Assembly (NCBI GenBank): GCA_016704305.1
Contig: JADJAL010000011.1
Coordinates: 1-64,000, forward strand
DNA length: 64,000 bases
Source of the DNA: Haliea sp.
GTDB taxonomy: Bacteria > Pseudomonadota > Gammaproteobacteria > Pseudomonadales > Halieaceae
Reading direction: 5' to 3'
The notes under the pieces are model-generated. The model worked only from the letters and a program-made list of their open reading frames with translations, was not told the DNA's origin and made no database searches. The stretch's first letter is position 1. The number at the start of each line of letters is the position of its first letter. Both the position numbers and the translations under genes were made by a program. This document shows positions 29,674 through 39,325 of this stretch, piece after piece.

Positions 29674-30168
29674 CTAGGCACCGCGGTGAATAAGGTTAAA
29701 GATCTCGGTGATTACGGGCTCGCCCTTGCTGTTGGTGAACTCGTTCTCCATCACGATGAAGGTCATCGTTTTGCCCTTGGATTCCTTGGTGTAGATATCC
29801 GTGATCTTGCCCTCCCAGTGCAACGTCTCGCCGCACTGCGGTACCTGGTGGTAGCGAAATTCCTGTTCGCCGTGCAGGATCAGGCCGCCGGACTTCATCA
29901 GGTTGCCGATGATCTTCATCAGCGGATTGCCAGCGCCATTGGTAGGATCAGTCGGCTTGTCTTCGGGCCATACGCCGAGGAACTCCGAGGCGAATGTCCA
30001 GGTGGGCGGCAGCGGGCAGTTGTCGAATCCTGCGTCCTGCGCGGCGTTCTTGTTGTGGTACACCGGGTTCTCGTCGGTGACGGCACGGGCGAAGCGGCTC
30101 ACCGAGCCGCGCTCCAGGTGGATATTGCCGGCGCCGGAGGGCTTGCCGATATAGTCTTTTAATTCCAT
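29674..30168 (-). CDS. FAS1-like/MaoC N-terminal-type dehydratase subunit
   Basis: 164 residues of the FAS1-like dehydratase (MaoC N-terminal) type. RFARAVTDENPVYHNK is the family's opening hot-dog segment and LPPTWTFASEFL the central helix. It has no catalytic D-x-N-P-x-H as in the partner at 29191-29619 and is likely the structural, substrate-pocket half of a heteromeric hydratase. It is followed by its partner 54 bases downstream. Confidence 0.85.
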   Translation of the reverse strand: MELKDYIGKPSGAGNIHLERGSVSRFARAVTDENPVYHNKNAAQDAGFDNCPLPPTWTFASEFLGVWPEDKPTDPTNGAGNPLMKIIGNLMKSGGLILHGEQEFRYHQVPQCGETLHWEGKITDIYTKESKGKTMTFIVMENEFTNSKGEPVITEIFNLIHRGA

Positions 30169-30240
30169 CTACTTCTCTCCTCTACAAGTGATGACAGTTA
30201 CAAACAAAAACAAAGTGGGCAAACCGCCCGATCAATACAA

Positions 30241-31227
30241 TCATGCAACAAATAACAATCCCGCGAGACGCCGCGCGTGGTAATCCGACGAGCCCATGAA
30301 TGCATCACCGGCATACGCGCGCCGCAACCAGAAGTGCAAACCGTGCTCCCAGGTGTAGCCGATGCCGCCGTGCACCTGCAGGCTGGTGCGTGCGCAGCGC
30401 CGCGCGGCAGTTCCCGCCTCCAGTTTGGCGCTGTGTACGGCCGCGTCGGCATCGGCGGTATCGGCGTCCACGCACATCGCGGCCCACGCGACGGCGGACG
30501 CCGCGCGCTCCAGTTCCAGCGCGGCATCCACCAGTTTCCACTGCAGGCCCTGGAAGGAGCCGATGGCGCGGCCAAATTGTTGTCTCTCCTTGGCATAGGC
30601 CACCGCGCTGTCCAGCAGGTGCCGCCCGACGCCGACCAGTTCCGCCGACGTGGCGACCAGTGCGCGGCGCACCACCCGTTGCCAGGCCTGCGGGCTGATT
30701 GCGCTGCCGGGCTCGATGCCAGCCACGTGCACCTGGTACTGCGGCCGCAGGCGGTCCATCTGGTCGACGGGCGTCACCGCGACGCTTGCACCGGCAACAA
30801 TGGCGACGCGCGGCTGCCGTTGCGAGCCATGCACCACGACAATGTCATCGACCTGCGCCGCGCACGGCACATAGTGCTTGATGGCCTCGTCGTTCACCGT
30901 CCAGAAGCCATCGTACCCGGCAACCGCCACCGTGGCGGAACCGCTGAGCGTTGTCTCCACTGCCTCGGCGGCGAAGGTGGCCAGCAGCGACGGGAAATAC
31001 ACACCCGGCGCAAGAGCCCGGCCGTATTCCTCCATGAACAGTGACACATCGCAGGTGGACTGCTCCGCGAGCCCCAGCCAATCCTGCAGGTGGTCGCGCC
31101 ACAGCGGCTGTGCGAGCGCCGGGTTGTCCCAGGCTGCGCGGACGAGGTCAAGCGGACACTCCCTGCCCAACAGCGTGCGCGCCGTGTGCTGGATCATGCG
31201 TTGCTCGTCGGTGAGGGAAAAGTCCAT
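30241..31227 (-). CDS. short acyl-CoA dehydrogenase (heteromeric ACAD subunit)
   Basis: Start at MDFSLTDEQRMIQ, only a few bases after the partner ACAD. The 328-residue protein is shorter than a normal ACAD (about 380). It keeps RQQFGRAIGSFQ, the FAD-contact Arg/Phe/Gln segment, and QVHGGIGYTWEH, but lacks the central acceptor segment of full-length enzymes. In steroid degraders such short ACADs form alpha2-beta2 enzymes with a full-length partner (FadE26-27-like). It would oxidise an acyl-CoA to the 2-enoyl-CoA with the gene just upstream. Confidence 0.85.
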   Translation of the reverse strand: MDFSLTDEQRMIQHTARTLLGRECPLDLVRAAWDNPALAQPLWRDHLQDWLGLAEQSTCDVSLFMEEYGRALAPGVYFPSLLATFAAEAVETTLSGSATVAVAGYDGFWTVNDEAIKHYVPCAAQVDDIVVVHGSQRQPRVAIVAGASVAVTPVDQMDRLRPQYQVHVAGIEPGSAISPQAWQRVVRRALVATSAELVGVGRHLLDSAVAYAKERQQFGRAIGSFQGLQWKLVDAALELERAASAVAWAAMCVDADTADADAAVHSAKLEAGTAARRCARTSLQVHGGIGYTWEHGLHFWLRRAYAGDAFMGSSDYHARRLAGLLFVA

Positions 31228-31237
31228 GCGTATCGTC

Positions 31238-32426
31238 TCAGCCACGCGGCAGGCCGAGCACCTGCTGCGCAACCACGTTGCGTTGTATTTCCGGAGGTGC
31301 CGCCGCCAATCGTCGCGGCAAGTGCGTTCTGGAACGCGCTCTGCCAGCGCCCCGCTTCCTGTGCGATCGCCGGGTCGGTCACCGCCAGGCCACTGCCCTG
31401 CAAATCCATGCCGAACTCGTACAGCGTCTGCTGCAGTTCGGAGATCGCGACCTTCATGTAGGAATGCTCCGGCGCACTGCTGCCCTGCGCGAAGGACGCG
31501 AACCCTTTCCAGCCCATCGCGCGCAGGCTGCGCGCCTGTGAATACAAGCGGGCGACGCGCGTGGTGACTGCGCTGTCGCCCTGCAGGCCGAGCCGCGCGA
31601 CCATCGCGATGATATCGTCCACCGCGCGCAGGCAGCTCGCCACGCCTTCCACCCACAGGCCACCGCGCTCATGCGCCAGAGAGCCCATCGTGATGCGCCA
31701 GCCGCCGTTCAATTCGCCGATGAGGTTTTCGCGCGGCACTTTCACCGCATCGAAAAACACCTCGGCAAATTCCGCCTGGCCGGTGAGGTGGCGCAGCGGC
31801 CTGATCTCGACGCCGGGAGAATCCAGGTCGATCAGCAACACGGAAATGCCCCGGTGTTTCGGCGCGTCCTTGTCGGTGCGCACGTAACAGAAACACCTGG
31901 AGGCGACCATCGCGTAGCTGGTCCACACCTTTTGGCCGGTCACCACGAAATGATCGCCCGCGTCCTCCGCGCGGGTGCTGAGCGCCGCGAGGTCGGACCC
32001 CGCGCCCGGCTCGGACATGCCGATGCACCACACGGTGTCGCCGCGAATCGCGGCGGGCGCCAACGCCTGCTGCTGTGCGTTGCCGAATTCCAGTAGCGAC
32101 GGGCCGACAATCGCATAGCCGCCAAAATGCACCGAGCGGCAGATACCGCGCTGTGCGAGTGCTTCGAGGTAGAGCAGTGTCTGCGTCGGCGTCGCATTGC
32201 GACCGCCGAGGTGCGGCGGGTAGGAGGGAATCATCCAGCCGTGGTCGAACAACGTGGCCTGCCAGGCCTTCGCCCACGCCGGGATCACCATCACGCCGTT
32301 GTCATCGACGTCGTCCGTGCCGATCCTGTCGCGCGTGACCTGCGCTTCGGGCGGGCAGTGCTGCTGCAAAAAGTGGAGTAGCTCGTCGCGAAAGGCCAGG
32401 TCTGCTGCCGAGAACGCGAGATTCAC
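31238..32426 (-). pseudogene. acyl-CoA dehydrogenase, frameshift at C-terminal end
   Basis: Full-length ACAD: MSEPGAGSDLAAL (FAD-binding segment), QKVWTSYA, and RGISVLLIDLDSPGVEI in the middle domain. At about 31291 an extra G changes GGTS into a wrong frame; the intended end EIQRNVVAQQVLGLPRG is open to a TGA at 31238. Restored, it is about 396 residues and carries the conserved C-terminal GGGTSEIQ. It is translated just before the short ACAD and is the probable catalytic partner. Confidence 0.82.
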
Positions 32427-32434
32427 GAGAATGC

Positions 32435-33168
32435 CTAGCGCAGGTTGCCGAGTTCACGACTGAGCGCTTTCTCGGTCGTGATGGCTTCCGCCAGCGTGGA
32501 GGTGGCGCCTTGCCGCAGCGCTTTCCTGGCAGCGGCTAATACCGCGGGCTTCACCTTCGCCATCGCCAGCGCCAGATTCCTCGCATCAAAGTACACCTCA
32601 CCGGGCGCGCACACGCGCTGCACCAGGCCCATCGCGCAGGCGTCCTCGGCAGAGATTTTCGCGCCGCTCAGGATCAGTTCCAGTGCCTTGCCGATGCCGA
32701 CCAACTGCGGCAGATGGTGGGTGCTGCCGAGGCCGGGCAGCACGCCCAGCGTCGTGAAGTTCAGCCCGAGCGTTGCGCCGCTGGCGGCATAGCGCACGTC
32801 GCAGCCCAGCGTCATCGTGACGCCGACGCCATAGGCCGTGCCGTTGAGCGCGGCAATCACCGGCTTGGGATAAGCCACCACATCCAGTGGCCAGCCGTTC
32901 ACCAGGTGCTCCTCGCCAGCGTCGGCCCGGGGCCGGTATCTTCCCCGGCCATGTACGCCTTCATGAAATCCAGGTCGACACCCGCGCAGAATGCCGCGCC
33001 GCGCCCGGTGAGGATGACCACGCGCACGTCGCTGTCGGCCATCGCGGCTTCCAGGGCGGTGACGATCTCCACGCCCATGTTCGGCGTGTAGGCGTTTTTC
33101 TTCTCAGGCCGGTTGAGAAAAATGGTCGCGATCTGGTCGGCGATTTCATAATCGATAAGCGTGTACAT
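32435..33168 (-). pseudogene. enoyl-CoA hydratase/isomerase (crotonase), one frameshift
   Basis: N-terminal IFLNRPEKKNAYT and VILTGRGAAFCAGVDL form the oxyanion-hole segments. After a shift near 32930 in a C/G run the protein continues as DAGEEHLVNGWPLDVVAYPKPVIAALNG and GVLPGLGSTHHL. Restored length is about 244 residues. Crotonase-fold hydratase acting on the enoyl-CoA made by the ACAD pair downstream is the likely role. It lies nine bases before the ACAD gene. Confidence 0.8.
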
Positions 33169-33199
33169 TGGCGGCGTCCTTGCTGTGCTCGCGCTCGCG

Positions 33200-34366
33200 C
33201 TACTCGATACCCAGGATGGCGAGCCCGCAGGTCTGCGGTGCGCCGCCCAGATTGTGGCTCAGCGCCATCGTCGCGCCCTTGACCTGTCGCTCCCCCGCCC
33301 TGCCCTGCAGCTGCAGCACGTTTTCGTAAATCATGCGCACGCCGGTCGCGCCGGTGGGATGGCCGAATGTCTTCAGCCCGCCATCGGTGTTCACGGGCAA
33401 TTCGCCGTCCAGCGCGAACGTACCGCTCTTGATATGGTCGCGCGCGGAGCCCTTCTCGATGAAGCCGAGGTCTTCGTACGTCAGCAGTTCCGTCATCGTG
33501 AAGCAATCGTGTACTTGCGCGAGGTGGATCTGTTTCATCGGGTCGGTGATGCCGGCCTGTTGGTACACGTCCTTCGCGGCGGCGATAGTGGGTTTCCATG
33601 CGAGAAAATCGAATGTGGGGTCCGACTGCGGGTTGGCCGAGAGCGCGATGCTCACGCCCTTGACATATACAGGGTCGCTGCGAAAGTTTTTGGCGAGATC
33701 GCTGCGGGTGATGACGGCGACCGATGCGCCATCCGACTGCGCCGCGCAATCGTACAGCGTGAACGGCCAGGAAATCATGCGCGCGTTCATCACATCGTCC
33801 ACGGTGATCTCTTTCTTCAGCATGGACTTAGGTGCGAGCGTGCCGTTGTGGTGGTTCTTCACCGCAATGCGCGCGAGATCTTCGCGCCCTGCGCCGTAGG
33901 TTTCAAAGTAGCGCGCGCAGCACAGCGAGAACCATCCGGCCGGGGTCATCGGCAATCCGCGCGCCGTGTTCATGTGGATGCTCGGCCCGGAGACGCCGCG
34001 ATCCTTCGGTTTGTCGTAGCCCACCACCAGCACGGTATCGTGCATCCCCGAGGCGACCGCCGCCACGCCGTAGCGAAACGCATCGGTGCCGGTCGCGCAA
34101 TAGTTCTGCACCAGCGAGACGGGACGGTCGAACAGCTTCAGCGATTCAGCGACTTCCGCCGTGCCGCGCGAGGGATACACCGAACCGCAGAACACCGCGT
34201 CGATCTGTTGCTGCGGGTTGTCGATGCCCGCGTCCGCATAGGCTTCATACGCCGCCTCGACGATCATGTCCTCGGGGCTCTGGTGCCAGTTTTCACCAAA
34301 CTTGCAACAGCCCACGCCCACGATCGCGACCTTGTCGCGAATGCTGCCGCTCTTACCAACGCTCAT
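33200..34366 (-). CDS. SCP-x-type thiolase
   Basis: 388 residues with the nucleophile Cys in QNYCATGTDAF (about residue 90), VHDCFTMTELL and FGHPTGATG near the end, so all catalytic elements of a thiolase are present. Its ATG overlaps the stop of the HMG-CoA-synthase-like/OB-fold gene (ATGA), a translational coupling typical of subunits of one enzyme. It probably performs CoA-dependent cleavage of a bulky 3-oxoacyl-CoA. Confidence 0.9.
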   Translation of the reverse strand: MSVGKSGSIRDKVAIVGVGCCKFGENWHQSPEDMIVEAAYEAYADAGIDNPQQQIDAVFCGSVYPSRGTAEVAESLKLFDRPVSLVQNYCATGTDAFRYGVAAVASGMHDTVLVVGYDKPKDRGVSGPSIHMNTARGLPMTPAGWFSLCCARYFETYGAGREDLARIAVKNHHNGTLAPKSMLKKEITVDDVMNARMISWPFTLYDCAAQSDGASVAVITRSDLAKNFRSDPVYVKGVSIALSANPQSDPTFDFLAWKPTIAAAKDVYQQAGITDPMKQIHLAQVHDCFTMTELLTYEDLGFIEKGSARDHIKSGTFALDGELPVNTDGGLKTFGHPTGATGVRMIYENVLQLQGRAGERQVKGATMALSHNLGGAPQTCGLAILGIE

Positions 34367-35807
34367 GCTGCCACCTCCGCGCCGGCAATGCCTGCGGCAA
34401 GCGGTCGGCTTTTCCAGAAATAGTTGGGTTTGTTACCCGCGTCGTGGATTTGCGGAAGACGAATTCCACGGGCAGGTCGCAGCGCAATTGGTCGGTGGTG
34501 GCGTCGGTCATCTGCACATAGACGCGCGCGCCGTTGTCCACCTCGCACATGCCCACGATCACCGGCGGCTCGGGCGACGGGAAAAAATAATCGAAGCTGT
34601 AGCTGAGGACTTTGCCCTGGCGGTCGGACAGACGCACGTTCTCGAACTGGTCCTTGGCGTAGCAGCCATAGCACACGCGCGTGGCGGGAAAGTGCATAGT
34701 GCCGCACTGCGTACAACGCTGCGCATGGAAATTGATGTCGGCGTCGCGCTCGCGGAAGTGGATCGTCGCCGGCACGCCTTCGCCGCCGCGGCGGTCGTGC
34801 TCGCCACGGTCGAGATGGCGCGACTTCAGATAGCTGTCATAGGAGCGCAGCGACCTGCCGCGCGCGAGGTACCAGGCGATGGTCTGCTGCGGCGTGAAGC
34901 CGGACGCCACCACCTCGATCACCAGCACTTCGACGCCGTCGCCGTGGAATGCCGTCAACAATTTGTCGCCAGGCAGCGCGGATTCAAGCGCCGAGACCAG
35001 CAGCAGCGGCGTGAAGGCCGCGCCGCAGTTGCCGACCTTGCCGAACAGCGTGTCCTGCAACTTATCGTGCGCGAAGCCGAGCTTGCGGCCTGCGTCGGCG
35101 ATGCTCCTGGCATCCGGCCCGCCGAGCACCGCTTTGCTGTATGCCGCCGCGTCGGTCCCGGCCTTCGCGAACAGGCCGCGACAGGCCGCGAGGATATTGT
35201 CGGTGTAGCCGTGCATCACGTTGAAACGGTCTTCCCATGCGCGCAGGTAGTCGTCGTGCTCGGAGCGCCACACGTCGTACAGCTCATCGATGTGCGCGTA
35301 CGCTTCGCCGATCACGGCCAACACCTTGCCGGAGCCGACCAGAAACGCGGCGGCCGCATCGCCCAGGTTCATTTCCAGCGGCGACCTCGGCGCGGCGATT
35401 CGTGCATCAGCGGCAATCACCAGAATCGTTTTACCCGGATCAGCCTGCACCGCATGCACCGCCGCCTGCAGTGCGGCGGCGGCGGCGCGCAACGTGCCGG
35501 TAAAGTCGATGCTGCTGATGTCGCTGCGCAAATCCAGCGCCCTGGCGATGAACGTCGCGGCCTGCTTTTCACGAAACGGCGAGGTGGTGGTGGCGAAGTA
35601 CACGCCGTCCACCGCGCCGCGATCCACGCCGGCGAGGCAGTCGATCGCGGCGGCTACCGCCATCGTGAGCGCATCCTCATCGAAACCCGCGACCGCTTTC
35701 TGCGGCCCGCCCTCCTTTGCCCTGCCGCCATGGATCATCGCCAGCGGCAGGCGCGTCGGGGGAATGTAACTGCCGTAGGCGACAATGCCCACCGGTTGAT
35801 CGCTCAT
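34363..35807 (-). pseudogene. HMG-CoA-synthase-like (KAS III fold) protein fused to a DUF35 zinc-ribbon/OB-fold domain, frameshifted near the end
   Basis: About 481 residues. Residues 1-320 resemble the KAS III/HMG-CoA-synthase fold (GIVAYGSYIPPTRL, DFTGTLRAAAAAL, GNLGDAAAAFLVG-like region). Residues about 365-470 are DUF35: CTQCGTMHFPATRVCYGC (zinc ribbon) followed by an OB fold with FPSPEPPVIVGMCEV. The position of the usual active Cys reads Thr-Gly-Thr, so the KAS part may not catalyse a condensation. An A lost at about 34450 shifts the end; the true tail is IHDAGNKPNYFWKSRPLA. It is coupled to a thiolase, like Ltp-DUF35 partners. Confidence 0.82.
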
Positions 35808-35858
35808 ATCACTGCACTCGTTGAATAGTCTCTACGCCACAGGCGCCGGGCGCGATCG

Positions 35859-36752
35859 TTACTTGGCTTCTGGCGGATGAATGCCGCTCGCAAACGGATA
35901 CGGCGGCTTCGTGATTCCCAGCGATTCGAGCTTGTTGCCGAGGTTCTGCTTGAAGTTTTTCTGCACGGCCTCCAGCGTCCAGCCGCCGGGCATGAACAGC
36001 GTATGCCCGTACTTCGGTTGTTCGAGCAGCGCAATGCGCTCACCGCCGGTACCGAAGATCTGCCCGGAAATATAATTGCCCTCGTCACTGCACAGGTACA
36101 CCAGCACCGGCCCGTTCAGTTCCGGGTCGATAAACGGCATCGGGTGCTTCTTGCCATCGGGCCCGACGTAGGTGTCAGACATACGCGTGGTGCCGGAGGG
36201 TGAAATCGCGTTGGCGCGAATGCCGTGTCGGGCCAGCTCCAGTGCCATCGTGTAGGTCATCGAGGCGATTGCGCCCTTGGCGCCGGCGTAGTTCACCTGG
36301 CCGAAGTTGCCGAAGTGGGCGGCGGACACGGTCGATACCAGGCTTCCGCCGGTGCCCTGCTCTTTCATCTGCAACGCGGCGGCCTGGTGGCACAGGAACG
36401 TGCCCTTCACGTGGATGTTCATCACGCTGTCGAAATCCTCTTCCGTCATCTTCAGGAAGGTTTTGTCCCTGGCGATCCCGGCGTTGGCCATCATGATGTC
36501 GATCTTGCCAAACGCTGCCACGCAAGCGGCAACAATACTGTCGGCGCCGGCCTTGTCACCGACATTGCCGGTGTTGCCGATGACTTTGCCGCCCAATGCT
36601 TTTATCTCTGCGACCACTTCCGCCGCCACGTCCGCGTCGATATCGTTCACCACCACGCTGGCGCCAGCCTTGGCCAGTTGCAAGGCGTGGCCCTTGCCGA
36701 TGCCGCGACCCGCGCCGGTGACTACCGCTGCCTTGCCATCCAATACACCCAT
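35859..36752 (-). CDS. SDR, MFE-2-like (3R)-hydroxyacyl-CoA dehydrogenase
   Basis: 297 residues with TGAGRGIGKGHAL (cofactor loop), MANAGIARD (NAG), catalytic Ser in STVSAAHFGNFGQ and YAGAK. The FGNFGQ(V/A)NYA segment is shared with the SDR part of peroxisomal multifunctional enzyme 2, which oxidises (3R)-hydroxyacyl-CoA, including bile acid precursors. It fits downstream of the MaoC-type (R)-hydratases in this operon. It is intact. Confidence 0.88.
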   Translation of the reverse strand: MGVLDGKAAVVTGAGRGIGKGHALQLAKAGASVVVNDIDADVAAEVVAEIKALGGKVIGNTGNVGDKAGADSIVAACVAAFGKIDIMMANAGIARDKTFLKMTEEDFDSVMNIHVKGTFLCHQAAALQMKEQGTGGSLVSTVSAAHFGNFGQVNYAGAKGAIASMTYTMALELARHGIRANAISPSGTTRMSDTYVGPDGKKHPMPFIDPELNGPVLVYLCSDEGNYISGQIFGTGGERIALLEQPKYGHTLFMPGGWTLEAVQKNFKQNLGNKLESLGITKPPYPFASGIHPPEAK

Positions 36753-36792
36753 GTTGTATCTACCCCCTCGATTATTGTTTGAAAATAGTGCG

Positions 36793-37427
36793 CTAACGTC
36801 CTGTCACTGTGGTGCAGATAATACGAGCACAGGTCCGCACCAGGTCGTCGCGCCCGGCATTGAAATTGCGCAGGGTTTGGGCGTAAGCCGAAAGCTTTTC
36901 CAGAATGGATACCAGTGCGGACGCCGCGAGAAAGGGGTGCAAATCCGCGGATACGCGCCCTTGCTGTTGCGATTGCTTGATCAGTTCAGCCAGCTTCAGG
37001 ATCAGCGGCTCAAGCGCGTGCTTGCGTATGCTGAGGAATGCCTTGTCGCCACGATCCGCCGCCTGGTTGCGCAGCAGCAATACGCCGTGATTGCGCTCCC
37101 AGTGTTCCAGGTAGGCGGTCGACAGTGCCTCGGCACGCTGCAGGCCTTGTTCGCCGTCCCAACTGCCGTCGATCAGTGCCGTCATATCCGGCACTTCCGC
37201 CGATGCGAGGCGCGCCAGTTCGCGCGCCGCATCCTCGACACCTTGAAATAGTGGTAGAACAGGCTGGAGGCGGTATCCACCTCGCGTGCAATTTCGGTGA
37301 CGGAGATTTCGAGGATACTGCGTTCAGCCAGTAGCTTTGCCGTGGCGTCCAGGAAACGTTGCCGGGTTTTCTGGGCGCGATTGCCCAGTTGACGGCCTGC
37401 CTTGTCTTTCATCGCTCGCGCTTTCAC
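36793..37427 (-). pseudogene. TetR-family transcriptional regulator, one frameshift
   Basis: N-terminal helix-turn-helix: RFLDATAKLLAERSILEISVTEIAREVDTASSLFYHYF. A G lost at about 37241 interrupts it; the ligand domain continues as GVEDAARELARLASAEVPDM and then a helical region to TTVTGR. Restored length about 211 residues. It sits in the operon between two SDR genes, so it probably regulates the cluster, sensing an acyl-CoA intermediate (inference). A palindrome at 38420-38436 is a candidate operator. Confidence 0.82.
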
Positions 37428-37430
37428 TGG

Positions 37431-38306
37431 TCAGGCTTCCGTGGCGCTGCCGGGAATTTTGAATCCCTCGGTGCTGTAAATCTGCTGCAGGTTGTCGCGG
37501 ACATCTTCCACGCTGGGCGTCACGCCGGGCGGCGCGTTCCAGCCGGGCGCTGAACCGACGAAGATGCGCGAGTAGCGACCGGCCCCGACATTGAATACTT
37601 CATGGCTGTATTCGCAACCCTCCGACACCAGGTAAGCCACCATCGGGGCGATGAATTCCGGCGCGAACATGTCGCCCGTCACACCCATGAGGTCTTCGGT
37701 CAGGCGTGTTCGCGCGATGGGCGTGATGACGTTTGACTTGATGTTGTATTTCGCGCCTTCGATGGCCGTAACGCTGGACAAGCCGACCAGGCCCATCTTG
37801 GCGGCCGCGTAGTTGGCCTGGCCGAAGTTGCCAAACAGGCCGGCGCCGGATGCGGTATAGACCACCCGGCCATAACCCCGCTCCTTCATCACGCGAAACG
37901 CCGGTTGCGTGACGTAGAACGCGCCTTTCAAATGCACGTCGATCAAGGTATCGAAACTGTCCGACGACATTTTCACCAGCGAGGCGTCGCGCAGGATGCC
38001 CGCGTTGTTGATCACGATATCGACGCAGCCGAATGTGTCCATCGCGGTCTGGACAATACGCTCTCCACCCGCTGCGGTGGCCACGGAATCGTAATTGGCC
38101 ACGGCTTTGCCGCCGAACGCATGAATCTCCGCGACCACCGAATCAGCGGCCTTGCGGTCATTGCCCTGGCCGTCGGTAGTCCCGCCCAGATCGTTCACCA
38201 CGATGCTGGCGCCGCGCGCGGCGAGATACAGCGCGTAGCTGCGCCCAAGGCCGCCGCCCGCGCCGGTGATCACCGCCACGCGGTCGTCGTATCGAATTTC
38301 ATTCAT
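37431..38306 (-). CDS. SDR, MFE-2-like hydroxyacyl-CoA dehydrogenase
   Basis: 291 residues with TGAGGGLGRSYAL, NDLGGTTDGQG (the characteristic MFE-2 loop), NNAGILRDASLVKM, GLFGNFGQANYAAAK (YxxxK). It closely matches the (3R)-hydroxyacyl-CoA dehydrogenase unit of multifunctional enzyme 2. First gene of its segment, preceded by a good promoter at 38408-38435, and followed three bases later by the TetR gene. Confidence 0.9.
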   Translation of the reverse strand: MNEIRYDDRVAVITGAGGGLGRSYALYLAARGASIVVNDLGGTTDGQGNDRKAADSVVAEIHAFGGKAVANYDSVATAAGGERIVQTAMDTFGCVDIVINNAGILRDASLVKMSSDSFDTLIDVHLKGAFYVTQPAFRVMKERGYGRVVYTASGAGLFGNFGQANYAAAKMGLVGLSSVTAIEGAKYNIKSNVITPIARTRLTEDLMGVTGDMFAPEFIAPMVAYLVSEGCEYSHEVFNVGAGRYSRIFVGSAPGWNAPPGVTPSVEDVRDNLQQIYSTEGFKIPGSATEA

Positions 38307-38407
38307 TGTTACATTCCCTTACAGCTGGACAGATGGCGACTACTGGTATTCGGCTTTGGTGCTCTGCAGAGCTGGCCTGCAGCGCTTGCCTGCAGAGTTA
38401 ATCTGTA

Positions 38408-38436
38408 TTGATAGCCAATTTTGACATCTTGTCAAA
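38408..38436 (-). promoter_or_regulatory. sigma70-type promoter overlapped by a palindromic operator
   Basis: On the minus strand TTGACA (38430-38435) and TATCAA (38408-38413) are spaced by 16 bases, about 100 bases upstream of the SDR start. The -35 lies inside a perfect palindrome, TTTGACA-TCT-TGTCAAA (38420-38436). A dimeric repressor such as the TetR protein encoded downstream could bind there and block RNA polymerase. Confidence 0.6.
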
Positions 38437-38502
38437 TTTTGATGCGCTCTACAACACCCAGGCGCAAAGAGAGCCGAAGGTCGGGCTGTAAACCGCGCGC
38501 TG

Positions 38503-39306
38503 TCAGGGATGGACGTAGGGTTCCCAATGCGGCTGGCGTTTTTCATACGACGCCTGGAAGCCTTCGGCATTGTCATGATGCAGGTTGTGTTCTCGGAGTA
38601 TGTCCCAGGCATTGTCCAGCCCTTCCTCCAGGCCGAGGTTCATGCCCTCCCAGATGGCCTGCTTGGTCCTGGCCACCGCCGTGGGTGAGTGGGATGCGAT
38701 GATCGTGGCCAGCTCGCGGGCGCGCTCCATCAAATGCTCTTTGGGCACGACTTCGCTGACGAGGTTAATACTTTTTGCCTCCACAGCGTTCATTCGCTCC
38801 GAGCCGCCGAGCAGTGCCATTCTCATCAGGTGCTCAAACGGAATCTTGCGCAACAGGCTGACTGGCTCCAGCCCGGAGACTTTCCCCCACTTGACGTGGG
38901 TGTCAAAAAACGTGGCGTTGTCCGCGCACACGGTGATATCGCTGTCCGCCAGGAAGTGCAGGCCGCCCCCGCACACCATGCCATTGACGGCGGTGACCAC
39001 GGGCTTCCAGCAATGGTTCTGGATGGCGGTCAACGTCAGGAAATCCGGCTTCTCGGCGACGTCTTTCGATAACTGGAAGTCGCCATCCTCCAGGAAGCCG
39101 TTGATATCCACGCCAGTGCACAGCGCTTTCTCGCCAACGCCCGTCAGGATCACACAGCGGATATTCTGGTCGCGTTTTACTTCCTCCCAGGCGGATTTCA
39201 ATTCCATCGCCATTTTCTGGTTGAATGCATTCAGGCGCTCCGGGCGGTTGAGCGTGATCGTCGCAATGTGCTCGCTCACGTCAAACAGTATCGTTTCGAA
39301 TTCCAT
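38503..39306 (-). CDS. enoyl-CoA hydratase (crotonase family)
   Basis: 267 residues, started at MEFETILFDVSEHI behind ACGGAGG. ITLNRPERLNAFNQ and CVILTGVGEKALCTGVDI form the crotonase core and GMVCGGGLHFLADSDI the second oxyanion loop. It hydrates 2-enoyl-CoA. It lies between the MBL-fold gene and the promoter of the SDR operon, with about 195 bases following it, so transcription may be partly separate. Confidence 0.88.
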   Translation of the reverse strand: MEFETILFDVSEHIATITLNRPERLNAFNQKMAMELKSAWEEVKRDQNIRCVILTGVGEKALCTGVDINGFLEDGDFQLSKDVAEKPDFLTLTAIQNHCWKPVVTAVNGMVCGGGLHFLADSDITVCADNATFFDTHVKWGKVSGLEPVSLLRKIPFEHLMRMALLGGSERMNAVEAKSINLVSEVVPKEHLMERARELATIIASHSPTAVARTKQAIWEGMNLGLEEGLDNAWDILREHNLHHDNAEGFQASYEKRQPHWEPYVHP

Positions 39307-39325
39307 ACAGCCTCCGTAAAAATTA

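Noticed and set aside
34266..35828. 520-residue plus-strand frame
   Set aside because: Antisense shadow of the HMG-CoA-synthase-like/DUF35 gene; composition is Arg/Ala/His-rich and motif-free.
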